A stretch of DNA of 64,000 bases from positions 8,374,001 to 8,438,000 of the forward strand of contig NZ_CP152413.1 of assembly GCF_038967635.1 (NCBI RefSeq), written 5' to 3'. The notes under the pieces are model-generated. The model saw nothing but the letters and a program-made list of their open reading frames with translations, was not told the origin of the DNA and searched no databases. Position numbers and translations under genes: made by a program. Shown here piece by piece: positions 27,199-34,990 of this stretch. The first letter of the stretch is position 1. Every line of letters starts with the position of its first letter. This DNA is from Bradyrhizobium sp. B124 (GTDB lineage Bacteria > Pseudomonadota > Alphaproteobacteria > Rhizobiales > Xanthobacteraceae).

Positions 27199-27986
27199 GC
27201 ATGGTTCCCACATTGCTGTCGGTCGAGGGGCTGACCAAATCCTATGGCGGCGTGCACGCCGTGCGCGGTGTCTCGTTTGAACTGCGCGCCGGTGAGATCC
27301 TGGCGCTGATCGGACCGAACGGCGCGGGCAAGAGCACCTGCTTCGACATGCTCAACGGCCAGAACATTCCCGATAGCGGCCGCATCCGCGTGCTGGGTGC
27401 GGAGACCACCGGCAAGAAACCGCGCGTGATCTGGCGGATGGGCGTCGGCCGCACCTTCCAGATCGCGGCGACCTTCCCGACCATGACGGTGCGCGAGAAC
27501 GTGCAGGTCGCGCTGGTCTCGCATGGTGGGCAATTGTTCAACCTGTGGGCCTCGACCGCGCGTCAGGCACGCGACGAGGCCGGGCGGCTGCTCGATCTGG
27601 TCGGCATGGGCGCCTATGCGGAGCGGCCCTGCGGCGAGCTCGCCTATGGCGATGTCAAGCGGCTGGAGCTTGCGATCGCGCTCGCCAACCAGCCGAAACT
27701 GCTGCTGATGGACGAGCCGACCGCCGGCATGGCGCCGCGCGAGCGCGTCGAGCTGATGCGGCTGACGGCGCGGATCGCCCGCGAGCAATCGATCGGCGTG
27801 CTGTTCACCGAGCACGACATGGACGTGGTGTTCGAGCATGCCGACCGCATCCTGGTGCTCAACCGCGGTAGCCTGATCGCCGAAGGCTCGCCCGAGGAAG
27901 TGCGCGGCAATGCCCAGGTGCGGGCGATCTACCTCGGCGAAGGCCTCCTCTACGACGCCCGGCACCGCGAGGGAGCATCGGCATGA
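27195..27986 (+). CDS. ABC transporter ATP-binding protein, LivG type
   Basis: 263 residues. Walker A GPNGAGKST, a Q-loop in RTFQIAATFPTMTVRENV, an ABC signature replaced by ELAYGDVKRLELA, Walker B LLLMDEPTAGMAP and the switch His in FTEHDMDVVFEHADR. The LAYG..R signature is normal for LivG. It begins inside the stop codon of the permease gene (ATGA overlap) and ends overlapping LivF by 4 bp. It powers uptake by the transporter of the nicotinate locus. Confidence 0.9.
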   Translation: MSMVPTLLSVEGLTKSYGGVHAVRGVSFELRAGEILALIGPNGAGKSTCFDMLNGQNIPDSGRIRVLGAETTGKKPRVIWRMGVGRTFQIAATFPTMTVRENVQVALVSHGGQLFNLWASTARQARDEAGRLLDLVGMGAYAERPCGELAYGDVKRLELAIALANQPKLLLMDEPTAGMAPRERVELMRLTARIAREQSIGVLFTEHDMDVVFEHADRILVLNRGSLIAEGSPEEVRGNAQVRAIYLGEGLLYDARHREGASA

Positions 27987-28687
27987 AGCTTACGGTGAAG
28001 GACCTCAACAGCTTCTATGGTCCGGCGCATATCCTGTTCGACATCGCGCTCGAGGTCGGCGAGGGCGAAGTGGTCGCATTGCTCGGGCGCAACGGCGCCG
28101 GCAAGTCGACCACGTTTCGCTCCATCGTCGGCCTGGTCGAGAACCGCTCGGGCCGCGTCATGTTCGAGGGGAGGGACGTCTCGGAGCTGCCGACGCACGC
28201 GATCGTGCGCGGCGGGCTCGGCTACGTGCCGGAGGAGCGGCGCATCTTCACCGACTTGACGGTCGAGGAGAATCTCGAGGTCGGCCGCCAGCCGAAGCGG
28301 CCGGGCGCGCCGCAATGGGATCGCGAAAAACTGTTCAAGCTGTTTCCCAATCTCGGCGAGATGCGCGGCCGGCCCGGCGGGCGCATGAGCGGCGGCGAGC
28401 AGCAGATGCTGACGATCGCGCGCACGCTGATGGGCAATCCGTCGCTGGTGCTGCTCGACGAGCCCTCGGAAGGTCTGTCGCCCAAGATCGTCGAGCAGAT
28501 GGTCGACGCGATCCTGGCGATGAAGAAAGAGGGCGTCAGCATCGTCGTCTCAGAGCAGAATCTGCATTTCGCCCGGCTGATCTCGGATCGCGCCTACATC
28601 ATCGAGCGCGGCCGGATCTGTTTTGGCGGCACCATGGCGGAACTCGATGCGCGTCCGGATGTCCGCGACGCACATCTGTCGCTGTAA
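27983..28687 (+). CDS. ABC transporter ATP-binding protein, LivF type
   Basis: 234 residues. Walker A GRNGAGKST, Q-loop/early region GLGYVPEERRIFTDLTVEENLEVG, signature RMSGGEQQMLTIARTLM, Walker B LVLLDEPSEGLSP and the switch region VVSEQNLHFARLISDRAYIIERG. LivF-type proteins carry Gln/Asn near the switch position (EQN), as seen here. Partner of the LivG protein just upstream. A MarR regulator follows after 16 bp in the same direction. Confidence 0.9.
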   Translation: MKLTVKDLNSFYGPAHILFDIALEVGEGEVVALLGRNGAGKSTTFRSIVGLVENRSGRVMFEGRDVSELPTHAIVRGGLGYVPEERRIFTDLTVEENLEVGRQPKRPGAPQWDREKLFKLFPNLGEMRGRPGGRMSGGEQQMLTIARTLMGNPSLVLLDEPSEGLSPKIVEQMVDAILAMKKEGVSIVVSEQNLHFARLISDRAYIIERGRICFGGTMAELDARPDVRDAHLSL

Positions 28688-28703
28688 AGGGTGGGGTGAA
28701 AAG

Positions 28704-29159
28704 ATGGCGAGGAGTGCTGCACAGAAGCGAAGCGTCAAGGCGGCCAAGCCCGGTTACGTGCTCGATGACCAGATCGGCTTCATCCTGCGCCAGGTATCGC
28801 AGCGTCACGCCGTGATCTTCGCCCGCGAGATCGGCATCAACCTGACCCCGACGCAATGGGCGGCGCTGTCGAAGTTGTCGGAGGTCGGGCCGTGCTCGCA
28901 GAACCAGCTCGGGCGGCTCACCTCGATGGATGTTGCGACCATCAAGGGCGTGATCGATCGCCTGACCGCGCGCGGCCTGACCGAGACCTCGCCCGATCCC
29001 GACGACGGCCGCCGGCTGATGGTGAGCCTGACGCGTGCCGGCCAGCAGATGGCCGACAAGGCCGCGCCGAATGCGCTCGTGATTTCCAGGGAGACGCTGG
29101 CCCCGCTGGACGCCAAGGAGCGCGAGACGCTGATGGCGCTGCTCGGCAGGCTTCGCTGA
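28704..29159 (+). CDS. MarR-family regulator (NicR-like)
   Basis: 151 residues. The body LDDQIGFILRQVSQRHAVIFARE, LTPTQWAALSKLSEVGPCSQNQLGRLTSMDVATIKGVIDRLTARGLTETSPDPDDGRRLMVSLT has the winged-helix recognition region and the DPDDGRR wing of MarR proteins. This pattern resembles NicR of Pseudomonas putida, which represses nicotinate genes and is released by 6-hydroxynicotinate. It is the last gene of the hnr-transporter operon, so it would be under its own control. The palindromes at 20611, 20745, 33968 and 33982 are its likely targets. Confidence is high for the family, moderate for the NicR role. Confidence 0.85.
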   Translation: MARSAAQKRSVKAAKPGYVLDDQIGFILRQVSQRHAVIFAREIGINLTPTQWAALSKLSEVGPCSQNQLGRLTSMDVATIKGVIDRLTARGLTETSPDPDDGRRLMVSLTRAGQQMADKAAPNALVISRETLAPLDAKERETLMALLGRLR

Positions 29160-29167
29160 CCTTACCT

Positions 29168-29322
29168 TCCCCTGGAGGGGGAGGGTCGGATCGCAGCGAG
29201 CGAAGCGAGATGCGAGCCGGGGTGGGGTGATCTCTCCCCACGGGCAGAGTCTGTATGGAGAGACTGTTCACCCCACCTCGGTTCGCATTTCATGCGAACC
29301 GATCCTCCCCCTCCAGGGGAGG
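29168..29322. repeat. Long intergenic inverted repeat
   Basis: Left arm TCCCCTGGAGGGGGAGG pairs with CCTCCCCCTCCAGGGGA at the right, with secondary arms GCGAGCCGGGGTGGGGTGA and TCACCCCACCTCGGTTCGC inside. It lies between the converging MarR and membrane-protein genes and could serve as a bidirectional stop or be a mobile repeat. Confidence 0.75.
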
Positions 29323-29353
29323 ATGAAGAAAGTGCTACCGTGTCGCATCCGGA

Positions 29354-30022
29354 CTATGTCGCAACACCAAGCACCAGCGCGACGGCGCCGACCAGCACCA
29401 GGCTGACGGCCCAAACCGTGTCCAGATTGAACCAGCTCCGGGCCACGAATTTGAGGCCGAGGTATCGGTAGACCAGCCATGCCAGACATCCGCCGGCGGC
29501 GATCATTGCGCCGGCATGGACGATGGAAACCAGCACGGCCATCGTGAGGCTGGTGTCGATCAGGGAGCTGGCGGCGGCGTGGCCTTGGTCCGGCTCAGCC
29601 TCGCGGCATAGTCCGAGATAGATCGGCACCAGCATCAGCGCCGCGCCGTGGGCGATCGCCACCGCGAACGACCACAAAGCGAGTTGCGTCGGTGGTATCC
29701 GCGCCAGGGCCCGCGGATGGCGCCGGTCGATCAGCCGATAGATGCCGAAGGCGATCACAAGCAGGCTGGCGCCGATCCGGATCGTGCGCTGCCATTCGAC
29801 GAGGGTGATCAGCAGCGCAAAGGGAAGGATCACGAGCAGCATCGCCAGCAGGTGACCGATTGCGAGCGGGCCAAGCGCGGCCAGCAGCGCGCGGGAACTC
29901 CTCTCCATCAATCCGGCCGAAACCGCGAGCGGCCAGCCCATGCCCGGGTTGATCCCGTGGTAGAGGCCGCTCGCAATCACCGCCAGCCACAGCGAGGCCG
30001 CTGTCCAGTCGGCTGCACTCAC
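29354..30022 (-). CDS. Multi-pass membrane protein of unknown function beside SBP56
   Basis: 222 residues with about six hydrophobic helices. The N-terminus LWLAVIASGLYHGINPGMGWPLAV carries a His-Gly-x-Asn-Pro-Gly motif, and further on are GPLAIGHLLAMLLVILP and AVAIAHGAALMLVPIYLGL. Conserved His residues inside membrane segments recall metal or small-molecule carriers of the UreH/NiCoT type, but no family is assigned. It begins two bases after the SBP56 stop, so the two form an operon. It could move a metal (SBP56 needs copper in other species) or a sulfur product. Confidence 0.7.
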   Translation of the reverse strand: MSAADWTAASLWLAVIASGLYHGINPGMGWPLAVSAGLMERSSRALLAALGPLAIGHLLAMLLVILPFALLITLVEWQRTIRIGASLLVIAFGIYRLIDRRHPRALARIPPTQLALWSFAVAIAHGAALMLVPIYLGLCREAEPDQGHAAASSLIDTSLTMAVLVSIVHAGAMIAAGGCLAWLVYRYLGLKFVARSWFNLDTVWAVSLVLVGAVALVLGVAT

Positions 30023-30024
30023 AT

Positions 30025-31425
30025 TCAGGCCGATGGATAACAGAACGAATCCGTCGAGCAGTCGCCGCCGTCGAGCCGGATCTGGTGCGCGCGGTACCCG
30101 TCGGGGAGGCTGACCCAGTAGTCCTTTGCCAGTTCAAGCCCGCCGCCCGGGCTGGCATTCGCCATCACCTCGGCGCCGGGAATGCCTTGCGGATAGAACT
30201 GGTCGTCCCAGGTCGAGTAAAGCGAGTTGGTCCAGTAGACCCGCTTGCCGTCGCGGCTGATCTCGACCATCTGCGGACCGCCGGCAAATGCCTGTCCGTT
30301 GAGATGCGGCGTGCGGCGGGTGATTCCGCCGATGCGCACCGATCCGGCGAGCTTCGGCTTGTGCGGATCGCTGACATCGTATTGGCGCATCTCGCCGGTG
30401 GCCCAGCAGGAGACGTAAAGGAATTTGTCGTCCATCGACAGGTCGATGTCGGTCACCAGCGGCGGCACGGCGCCGAAACCCTGCAGCAGTGGCGGCAGCT
30501 GCTCCTTCGGCGCGGGTTCGGGTGGGATCGTCGCCGTCTTCTCGATGTGAAACTTGCCGCCCTCGCGCCACCAGGTCCAGATCGAGCCTTCGAGGTTTGT
30601 GGTATCGACCACGACGCCGACGAAGCCGTATTCGCGAACCGGATCGTGTGCGGGACGCACTTCCAGCGCCATCTGATGGTTGGCGCCGAGATCGATGGTC
30701 TGCACATTGCGTCGCGCCCGCAGATCCCAGAAGTGGATGCGATGGCCGTATTTGTTCGAGAGCAGGTCCTCCGGCACGATGCCGTTCTCGAACTGCGGCG
30801 GCAGCGCCCATTCGCTGCTCACCATGTAGTCGCGCGGCAGGTTCCACCAGAAGTCATAGTGCTTGGTCTGGGGACCGCGATCGATCTCCCAGCGTCCGAG
30901 CACCTCGAAGGTCTCGCAGTCCATGATGAAGACGCCGGGCGGTCCATCGGTGCCGTCCTTGCCGCCGCCGCCGAGCGTAGAGACGTAGATGCCGTCCGGG
31001 CCGCAGTGGATGGTATGCGGCCGCGAATAGCCGGTCTTCCTGAAGACCTCCTCGGGCTCGATGATCTTGTGGATCCTGGCCTGCGTCGGATCCGGCTTGG
31101 TGTCGATGATGTAGATCCGCGACGACCGCATGCCGGGAACGATGAGATAGCGGCGTTCGATGAAGGCATGTCCCGCAAGCGGGGACAATGCCGAGGAACA
31201 TGCGTTCCAGCCGAAATGGTGAAACTCGTCGCCCTTGTTGGGCATCGTCACGGTGTGGACGATCTTGCTGTAGGTCGGCGAGCCCGGCTTGACGTCGATG
31301 ACGGCGAGCGCGTCCGGCTTGGAAAAGTCCGGGCTGAGCAGCACGGTATAGGCGAAGTTCTCGGCCGGAGCTTCCATCGCAAGCTTCGGCGACGCGTGAA
31401 ACGTGGGATCTGGCCTCATCGTCAT
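30025..31425 (-). CDS. mtoX: Selenium-binding protein 56 family, methanethiol oxidase
   Basis: 466 residues, the size of SBP56/MtoX. The N-terminus FHASPKLAMEAPAENFAYTVLLSPD, then GDEFHHFGWNACSSAL, YLIVPGMRSSRIYIIDTKPDP, RPHTIHCGPDGIYVSTLGG, and the C-terminal half (THLNGQ-like PHLNGQAFAGGPQMVEISRDGKRVYWTNSLYS) follow the family. Bacterial members oxidise methanethiol to formaldehyde, hydrogen sulfide and peroxide, using copper, normally in the periplasm. No signal peptide is visible here, so it may be cytoplasmic. Co-transcribed with the membrane protein downstream. Confidence 0.85.
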   Translation of the reverse strand: MTMRPDPTFHASPKLAMEAPAENFAYTVLLSPDFSKPDALAVIDVKPGSPTYSKIVHTVTMPNKGDEFHHFGWNACSSALSPLAGHAFIERRYLIVPGMRSSRIYIIDTKPDPTQARIHKIIEPEEVFRKTGYSRPHTIHCGPDGIYVSTLGGGGKDGTDGPPGVFIMDCETFEVLGRWEIDRGPQTKHYDFWWNLPRDYMVSSEWALPPQFENGIVPEDLLSNKYGHRIHFWDLRARRNVQTIDLGANHQMALEVRPAHDPVREYGFVGVVVDTTNLEGSIWTWWREGGKFHIEKTATIPPEPAPKEQLPPLLQGFGAVPPLVTDIDLSMDDKFLYVSCWATGEMRQYDVSDPHKPKLAGSVRIGGITRRTPHLNGQAFAGGPQMVEISRDGKRVYWTNSLYSTWDDQFYPQGIPGAEVMANASPGGGLELAKDYWVSLPDGYRAHQIRLDGGDCSTDSFCYPSA

Positions 31426-31646
31426 CGTGCTGCCTCCTGTTTGCTGGTGTGGACCAACGGCACGGCGGCATGCGGCAGGAACTTAATCGTCGCGTGGCTC
31501 TTGCGAGCGCCGCCGGCTACGTTCGCGTGGCGGCACGATACACCTCAATGATGACGGGTGGAAACAAGGTTCGGTTACGGAGGCGGCGCGGCAAAGACGC
31601 GCGGTGCTTTACAGTTCCCTACGGACCAATCTCGCCGTCACCCTGA
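31426..31646. other. Gap upstream of mtoX
   Basis: No gene. Contains an AGGAGG-type box for mtoX (reverse of CTGCCTCCTG at 31431-31440) and, at its right end, the start of the palindromic repeat (CCGTCACCCTGA) into which the IS element inserted. Confidence 0.5.
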
Positions 31647-32581
31647 GAGCCTGACTGATAAATGGGGGTGAGTGATCCCAGCGAGGTGTGATTCCATCGG
31701 ATTTGCAAAGATTCGAAGGAGATCACGATGCCCTGGACTGAAATCACTCGAAAGCAATATCGGCGGGACGACCTGCGTTATGCAAGCGATATGACAGATG
31801 CGGAATGGAGGCTGATCAGGCGCCTTCTGCCGCGAGCACACCGGCGTGGCCGACCGCGCCGAACCGATCTTCGTAGTGTTGTGGAGGCGGTTCTCTACAT
31901 TCTATCGACAGGATGCCAGTGGCGGGCACTGCCGCAGGAGTTCCCACCCTATTCGACGGTGCAGGGTTATTTTTACGCGTGGCGAGATACGGGTCGATGG
32001 CAGAAGATCGCCAGCGTTCTTGTTCAGCGGGCGCGAAAAAAGCTGGGACGTGCTTCAAAGCCGACAGCTGCCGTGATCGACAGCCAAAGTGCGCCGACCA
32101 CGCAGGCCGGCGGGCCTCGTGGCTACGACGCGGGGAAGCGCATCTACGGCCGCAAGCGGCACATTGTGACCGACACCAATGGCCTGCTCCTCGGAGTTCA
32201 TGTGCATCCGGCCAACGTCCAGGACTGCCATGGTGCGGTACCGTTGCTGAAGATGGTACGGACGCAATTCCCTCGGCTGGGACACGTTTTTGCCGATCGG
32301 ATCTATCGTGGGAAGCAGCTTCTCGACGCCCTCTCGGACTGCGGTCCATGGACCATCGAGATCGTCGAGCGGCCTCAAGGCGTCAAAGGCTTCCAGCTGC
32401 TGCCGCGACGATGGGTTGTTGAACGGACATTCGCTTGGTTCGGCAGATGTCGACGTCTCGCCAAGGACTTCGAGGCCGCCACAGCCACCGAAGTCGCATG
32501 GTTACTCCTCGCCCACATCAGGCTCCTGACCCGCAGACTTGCCGCCGCTCATAGCGATTGACGGCATTATGAGTCAGACTC
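31647..32581 (+). mobile_element. IS5-family insertion sequence, copy 1 (935 bp)
   Basis: Terminal inverted repeats GAGCCTGACTGATAAATG at the left and GAGTCTGACTCATAATGC (read inward) at the right. Flanked by a 3-bp TGA duplication (31644-31646 and 32582-32584). It carries one transposase gene. By eye it is identical to the copy at 55652-56586 except for one base seen at 32408 (A here, C at 56413), which is silent. A TNA duplication fits the IS1031-like branch of IS5. Confidence 0.95.
31728..32561 (+). CDS. IS5-family transposase, copy 1
   Basis: 277 residues in one uninterrupted frame with a GAAGGAG box in front. N-terminal helix-turn-helix region (SDMTDAEWRLIRRLLP..HRRGRPRRTDLR), then the DDE catalytic core: Asp in AAVIDSQSAPTT followed by GYDAGKRIYGRKRHIVTDTNG, a second Asp in HVFADRIYRG and the Glu region RWVVERTFAWFGRCRRLAKDFE. 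The Y-2-R-3-E spacing in the last segment is typical of IS4/IS5 transposases. Apparently intact and active in sequence. Confidence 0.95.
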   Translation: MPWTEITRKQYRRDDLRYASDMTDAEWRLIRRLLPRAHRRGRPRRTDLRSVVEAVLYILSTGCQWRALPQEFPPYSTVQGYFYAWRDTGRWQKIASVLVQRARKKLGRASKPTAAVIDSQSAPTTQAGGPRGYDAGKRIYGRKRHIVTDTNGLLLGVHVHPANVQDCHGAVPLLKMVRTQFPRLGHVFADRIYRGKQLLDALSDCGPWTIEIVERPQGVKGFQLLPRRWVVERTFAWFGRCRRLAKDFEAATATEVAWLLLAHIRLLTRRLAAAHSD

Positions 32582-32678
32582 TGAGGAGGTCGCGAAGCGA
32601 CCGTCTCGAAGGGGCGACGGCCCGGCTGGCGGCCGTGCATCCTTCGAGGCTCGCTTCGCGAGCGCCTCAGGATGACGG
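32582..32678. repeat. Dispersed palindromic repeat, family 8 (copy A, split by IS copy 1)
   Basis: Starts left of the IS as CCGTCACCCTGA (31635-31646) and resumes here as GGAGGTCGCGAAGCG, TCTCGAAGGGGCGACGGCCC, CATCCTTCGAGGCTCGC, ending CCTCAGGATGACGG. The end arms CCGTCA.CCTGAGG and CCTCAGGATGACGG are inverted copies. Other copies at 55558 and 56680. Confidence 0.9.
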
Positions 32679-32693
32679 GTCATCTGTCGTAAC

Positions 32694-33890
32694 CTACTTC
32701 GCCACGATCTCCGGCACCTTGCCTGCGGGCGGTGTGTTGCGGCTGCGCTGGGTGCGGACGATGCCGTCGATGATGGTCATGCCGATGCCCGGGAGATCGC
32801 CGAGCTGAACGCTCTCCAGGATGTTCTTGCCCGGCGAATGCTGCGCCTTGTCCATCAGCACGAAATCGGCGGAACGGCCGACCTCGATCAGGCCGCAATC
32901 GAGCTCGCGCATCCGGGCGGTGTTGCCGGTCGCAAGGCAGAACGCCAGCTCGGCCGGCAGCTCGCCGAGCGAGGACAACAGCGAAACCATGCGCAGGATG
33001 CCGAGCGGCTGCACGCCGGAGCCGGCCGGCGCATCGGTGCCGAGGATGACGCGATGCAGATCGCCCATCTCGCGCGCGATGCGCAGCGTGAACAGCGCCG
33101 AGCGCTCATTGCCGTTGTGCACCAGCTCGAGCCCGCGTTTGCAGCCCTCACAGATGCAGCGGATCTGGTCGTCGGGAAGGGCGGTGTGGCCGCCATTGAT
33201 GTGGCCGACCACGTCGGTGTCGGCTTCCAGCACCACGTCCTTGTCGATCAGGCCGGAACCGGGGATCGAAGGACCGCCGGTGTGGATCGTGCTCTGAATG
33301 CCGTATTTGCGCGCCCAGCCGACCATTTTCCGCGCCGTCGGCCCGTCCTTCACACCACCTAGCCCGACCTCGCCGAGCAGCTTGACGCCGGCGGCGGCCA
33401 TTTCCTTGAAGTCGTCCTCCACCATCTCGCACTCGATCACGGGCGCGCCGGCATGCACCTTCACGCCGCCTGGCCGCAGCGTCCAGAATGCGCGCTGCGC
33501 GAAGATCGCCATCGCCTTCAACCCGACCACGTCGCGCGGCCGGCCGGGCATATGCACTTCGCCGGCGGAGATCATGGTGGTGACGCCGCCATGCAGATAG
33601 CTGTCGATCCAGTTGGTCTGGTTCTGCCGCGGCGTCCAGTCGCCGGCGACGGGATGGACGTGGCTGTCGATCAGGCCGGGCGCGACCGTCGTGCCGTTGG
33701 CATCGACGATGGTGGTGGCGCCTTCGGTGTCGACGTCCTTGAAGCGGCCGATCGCTGTGATCCTGCCGTTCTCGGCGACGATGGTATCGGCGTCCAGGAT
33801 CGGCCTCTCCAGGGCTCCCGACAGCAGTAGCCCGATATTGCGGATCACCAGCTTGCTGGGGCCGGTGGCCTGGGGCGCGTCGTGAGCCAT
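32694..33890 (-). CDS. ena: Enamidase-like amidohydrolase
   Basis: 398 residues. The metal-binding H77-x-H79 lies in PGLIDSHVHP, followed by HGGVTTMISAGEVHMPGRPRD, the GEVGLGG carboxylate, STIHTGG and VVGHINGG histidines, and the active-site Asp in LGTDAPAGSGVQPLGILR. The N-terminus (IRNIGLLLSGALERPILDADTIV) and RSRNTPPAGK at the end match enamidase of Eubacterium barkeri very closely. That enzyme hydrolyses 6-oxo-1,4,5,6-tetrahydronicotinate to 2-formylglutarate and ammonia, the step after 6-hydroxynicotinate reductase. It is divergent from a ferredoxin-NADP reductase, and the shared promoter has the same palindrome as nicAB/hnr. Confidence 0.85.
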   Translation of the reverse strand: MAHDAPQATGPSKLVIRNIGLLLSGALERPILDADTIVAENGRITAIGRFKDVDTEGATTIVDANGTTVAPGLIDSHVHPVAGDWTPRQNQTNWIDSYLHGGVTTMISAGEVHMPGRPRDVVGLKAMAIFAQRAFWTLRPGGVKVHAGAPVIECEMVEDDFKEMAAAGVKLLGEVGLGGVKDGPTARKMVGWARKYGIQSTIHTGGPSIPGSGLIDKDVVLEADTDVVGHINGGHTALPDDQIRCICEGCKRGLELVHNGNERSALFTLRIAREMGDLHRVILGTDAPAGSGVQPLGILRMVSLLSSLGELPAELAFCLATGNTARMRELDCGLIEVGRSADFVLMDKAQHSPGKNILESVQLGDLPGIGMTIIDGIVRTQRSRNTPPAGKVPEIVAK

Positions 33891-33935
33891 GGGTGTTTTC
33901 CTTTTTTCTTTCCGAAATTACCCGGGAATTTGAGC

Positions 33936-33961
33936 CCGGCTTGACTTTTCGATCAAGCCGG
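33936..33961. promoter_or_regulatory. Inverted repeat between ena and its operators
   Basis: Perfect 9-bp arms CCGGCTTGA and TCAAGCCGG with an 8-base loop, 46 bp upstream of the ena start. It includes the candidate -35 box TTGACT of the fpr promoter (TTGACT, 17 bp, TATTCG). It would be a hairpin in the ena leader or a second operator. No match known. Confidence 0.4.
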
Positions 33962-33967
33962 ATTATT

Positions 33968-33997
33968 CGTTTGTATACGAATGATCGTATACAAACG
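33968..33997. promoter_or_regulatory. Tandem GTATAC operators between ena and fpr
   Basis: Two overlapping 16-bp sites, CGTTTGTATACGAATG (33968-33983) and TGATCGTATACAAACG (33982-33997), with centres 14 bp apart, so on nearly the same DNA face. One is 77 bp from the ena start, the other 61 bp from the fpr start. They match the sites at 20611 and 20745. Confidence 0.75.
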
Positions 33998-34058
33998 ATC
34001 CGGCCGGTCAACTGGTTCAGGCCCTTGCCCGCCGCAGCACAAATCGGGGATTGGTGCG

Positions 34059-34832
34059 ATGAGCAATTTCAACCAGGAAAGCGTCCTCAGCGTTCATCAC
34101 TGGACCGACACGCTGTTCTCCTTCAAAACCACACGCAATCCGTCGTTCCGCTTCCGCAACGGCGAGTTCACCATGATCGGGCTCAAGGTCGGCGAGAAGC
34201 CGCTGCTGCGGGCCTACAGCGTCGCCAGCGCGAATTATGAGGACACGCTCGAGTTCTTCTCGATCAAGGTTCCGGACGGCCCGCTGACCTCGCGCCTCCA
34301 GCACCTGAAGGAAGGCGACGAGATCATCGTCAGCCGCAAGGCCACCGGCACGCTGGTCATCGACAACCTCGAGGACGGCCGCAACCTCTATCTGATCGGC
34401 ACCGGCACGGGGCTTGCGCCGTTCCTCAGCGTGATCAAGGATCCCGAGACCTATGACCGCTTCGAGAAGGTCGTGCTGCTGCACGGCTGCCGCCGCGTCA
34501 AGGAGCTCGCCTATGGCGAGATGATCACCGAGAAACTGCCGCAGGACGAACTGATCGGCGATCTTGTGCGCGACCAGCTGATCTACTACCCGACCGTGAC
34601 CCGCGATCCGTTCCACAACCGCGGCCGCATCACCGACCTCATCACCTCGGGCAAGCTGTTCGCCGACATCGGCCTGCCGGCGCTCGATGCCGCACATGAC
34701 CGCGTCATGATCTGCGGCTCGCCGGCGCTGGTCGCCGACACCCGCACGCTGCTGGGCGGCCGCGGCTTCGTCGAGGGCAATCACGGCGAGCCCGCGCAGT
34801 TCGTGGTGGAGAAGGCGTTCGCCGAGCGGTAA
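34059..34832 (+). CDS. fpr: Ferredoxin/flavodoxin-NADP reductase (FPR type)
   Basis: 257 residues from the ATG at 34059. FAD-binding RAYSVASANYEDTLEFFSIKVPDGPLTSRLQHL and the NADP-binding domain with LYLIGTGTGLAPFLSVI, VLLHGCRRVKELAY, MICGSPAL and the C-terminal NHGEPAQFVVEKAFAER are those of subclass II bacterial Fpr, ending in an aromatic-acidic tail typical of the family. It links NADPH to ferredoxin. Here it is divergent from enamidase under the shared palindromic operators, which suggests it supplies reduced ferredoxin for 6-hydroxynicotinate reductase. The housekeeping role of Fpr cannot be excluded. Confidence 0.9.
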   Translation: MSNFNQESVLSVHHWTDTLFSFKTTRNPSFRFRNGEFTMIGLKVGEKPLLRAYSVASANYEDTLEFFSIKVPDGPLTSRLQHLKEGDEIIVSRKATGTLVIDNLEDGRNLYLIGTGTGLAPFLSVIKDPETYDRFEKVVLLHGCRRVKELAYGEMITEKLPQDELIGDLVRDQLIYYPTVTRDPFHNRGRITDLITSGKLFADIGLPALDAAHDRVMICGSPALVADTRTLLGGRGFVEGNHGEPAQFVVEKAFAER

Positions 34833-34883
34833 TCGTCGCGTCTGGAACTACTATCTCCTCGTCCTGACGGGTCGTGAAATGTT

Positions 34884-34971
34884 CGTCATTGCGAGGAGCG
34901 GTAGCGACGAAGCAATCCATCTTCCGGTACAGCCAGAAGCAATGGATTGCTTCGCTTCGCTCGCAATGACG
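34884..34971. repeat. Dispersed palindromic repeat, family 3 (copy 2)
   Basis: CGTCATTGCGAGGAGCGGTAG..AAGCAATCCAT and the inverted ATGGATTGCTTCGC..TCGCAATGACG. It separates fpr from the converging sox operon and may help end both transcripts. Confidence 0.85.
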
Positions 34972-34990
34972 TGGATGGCGTCGTGTGCAA

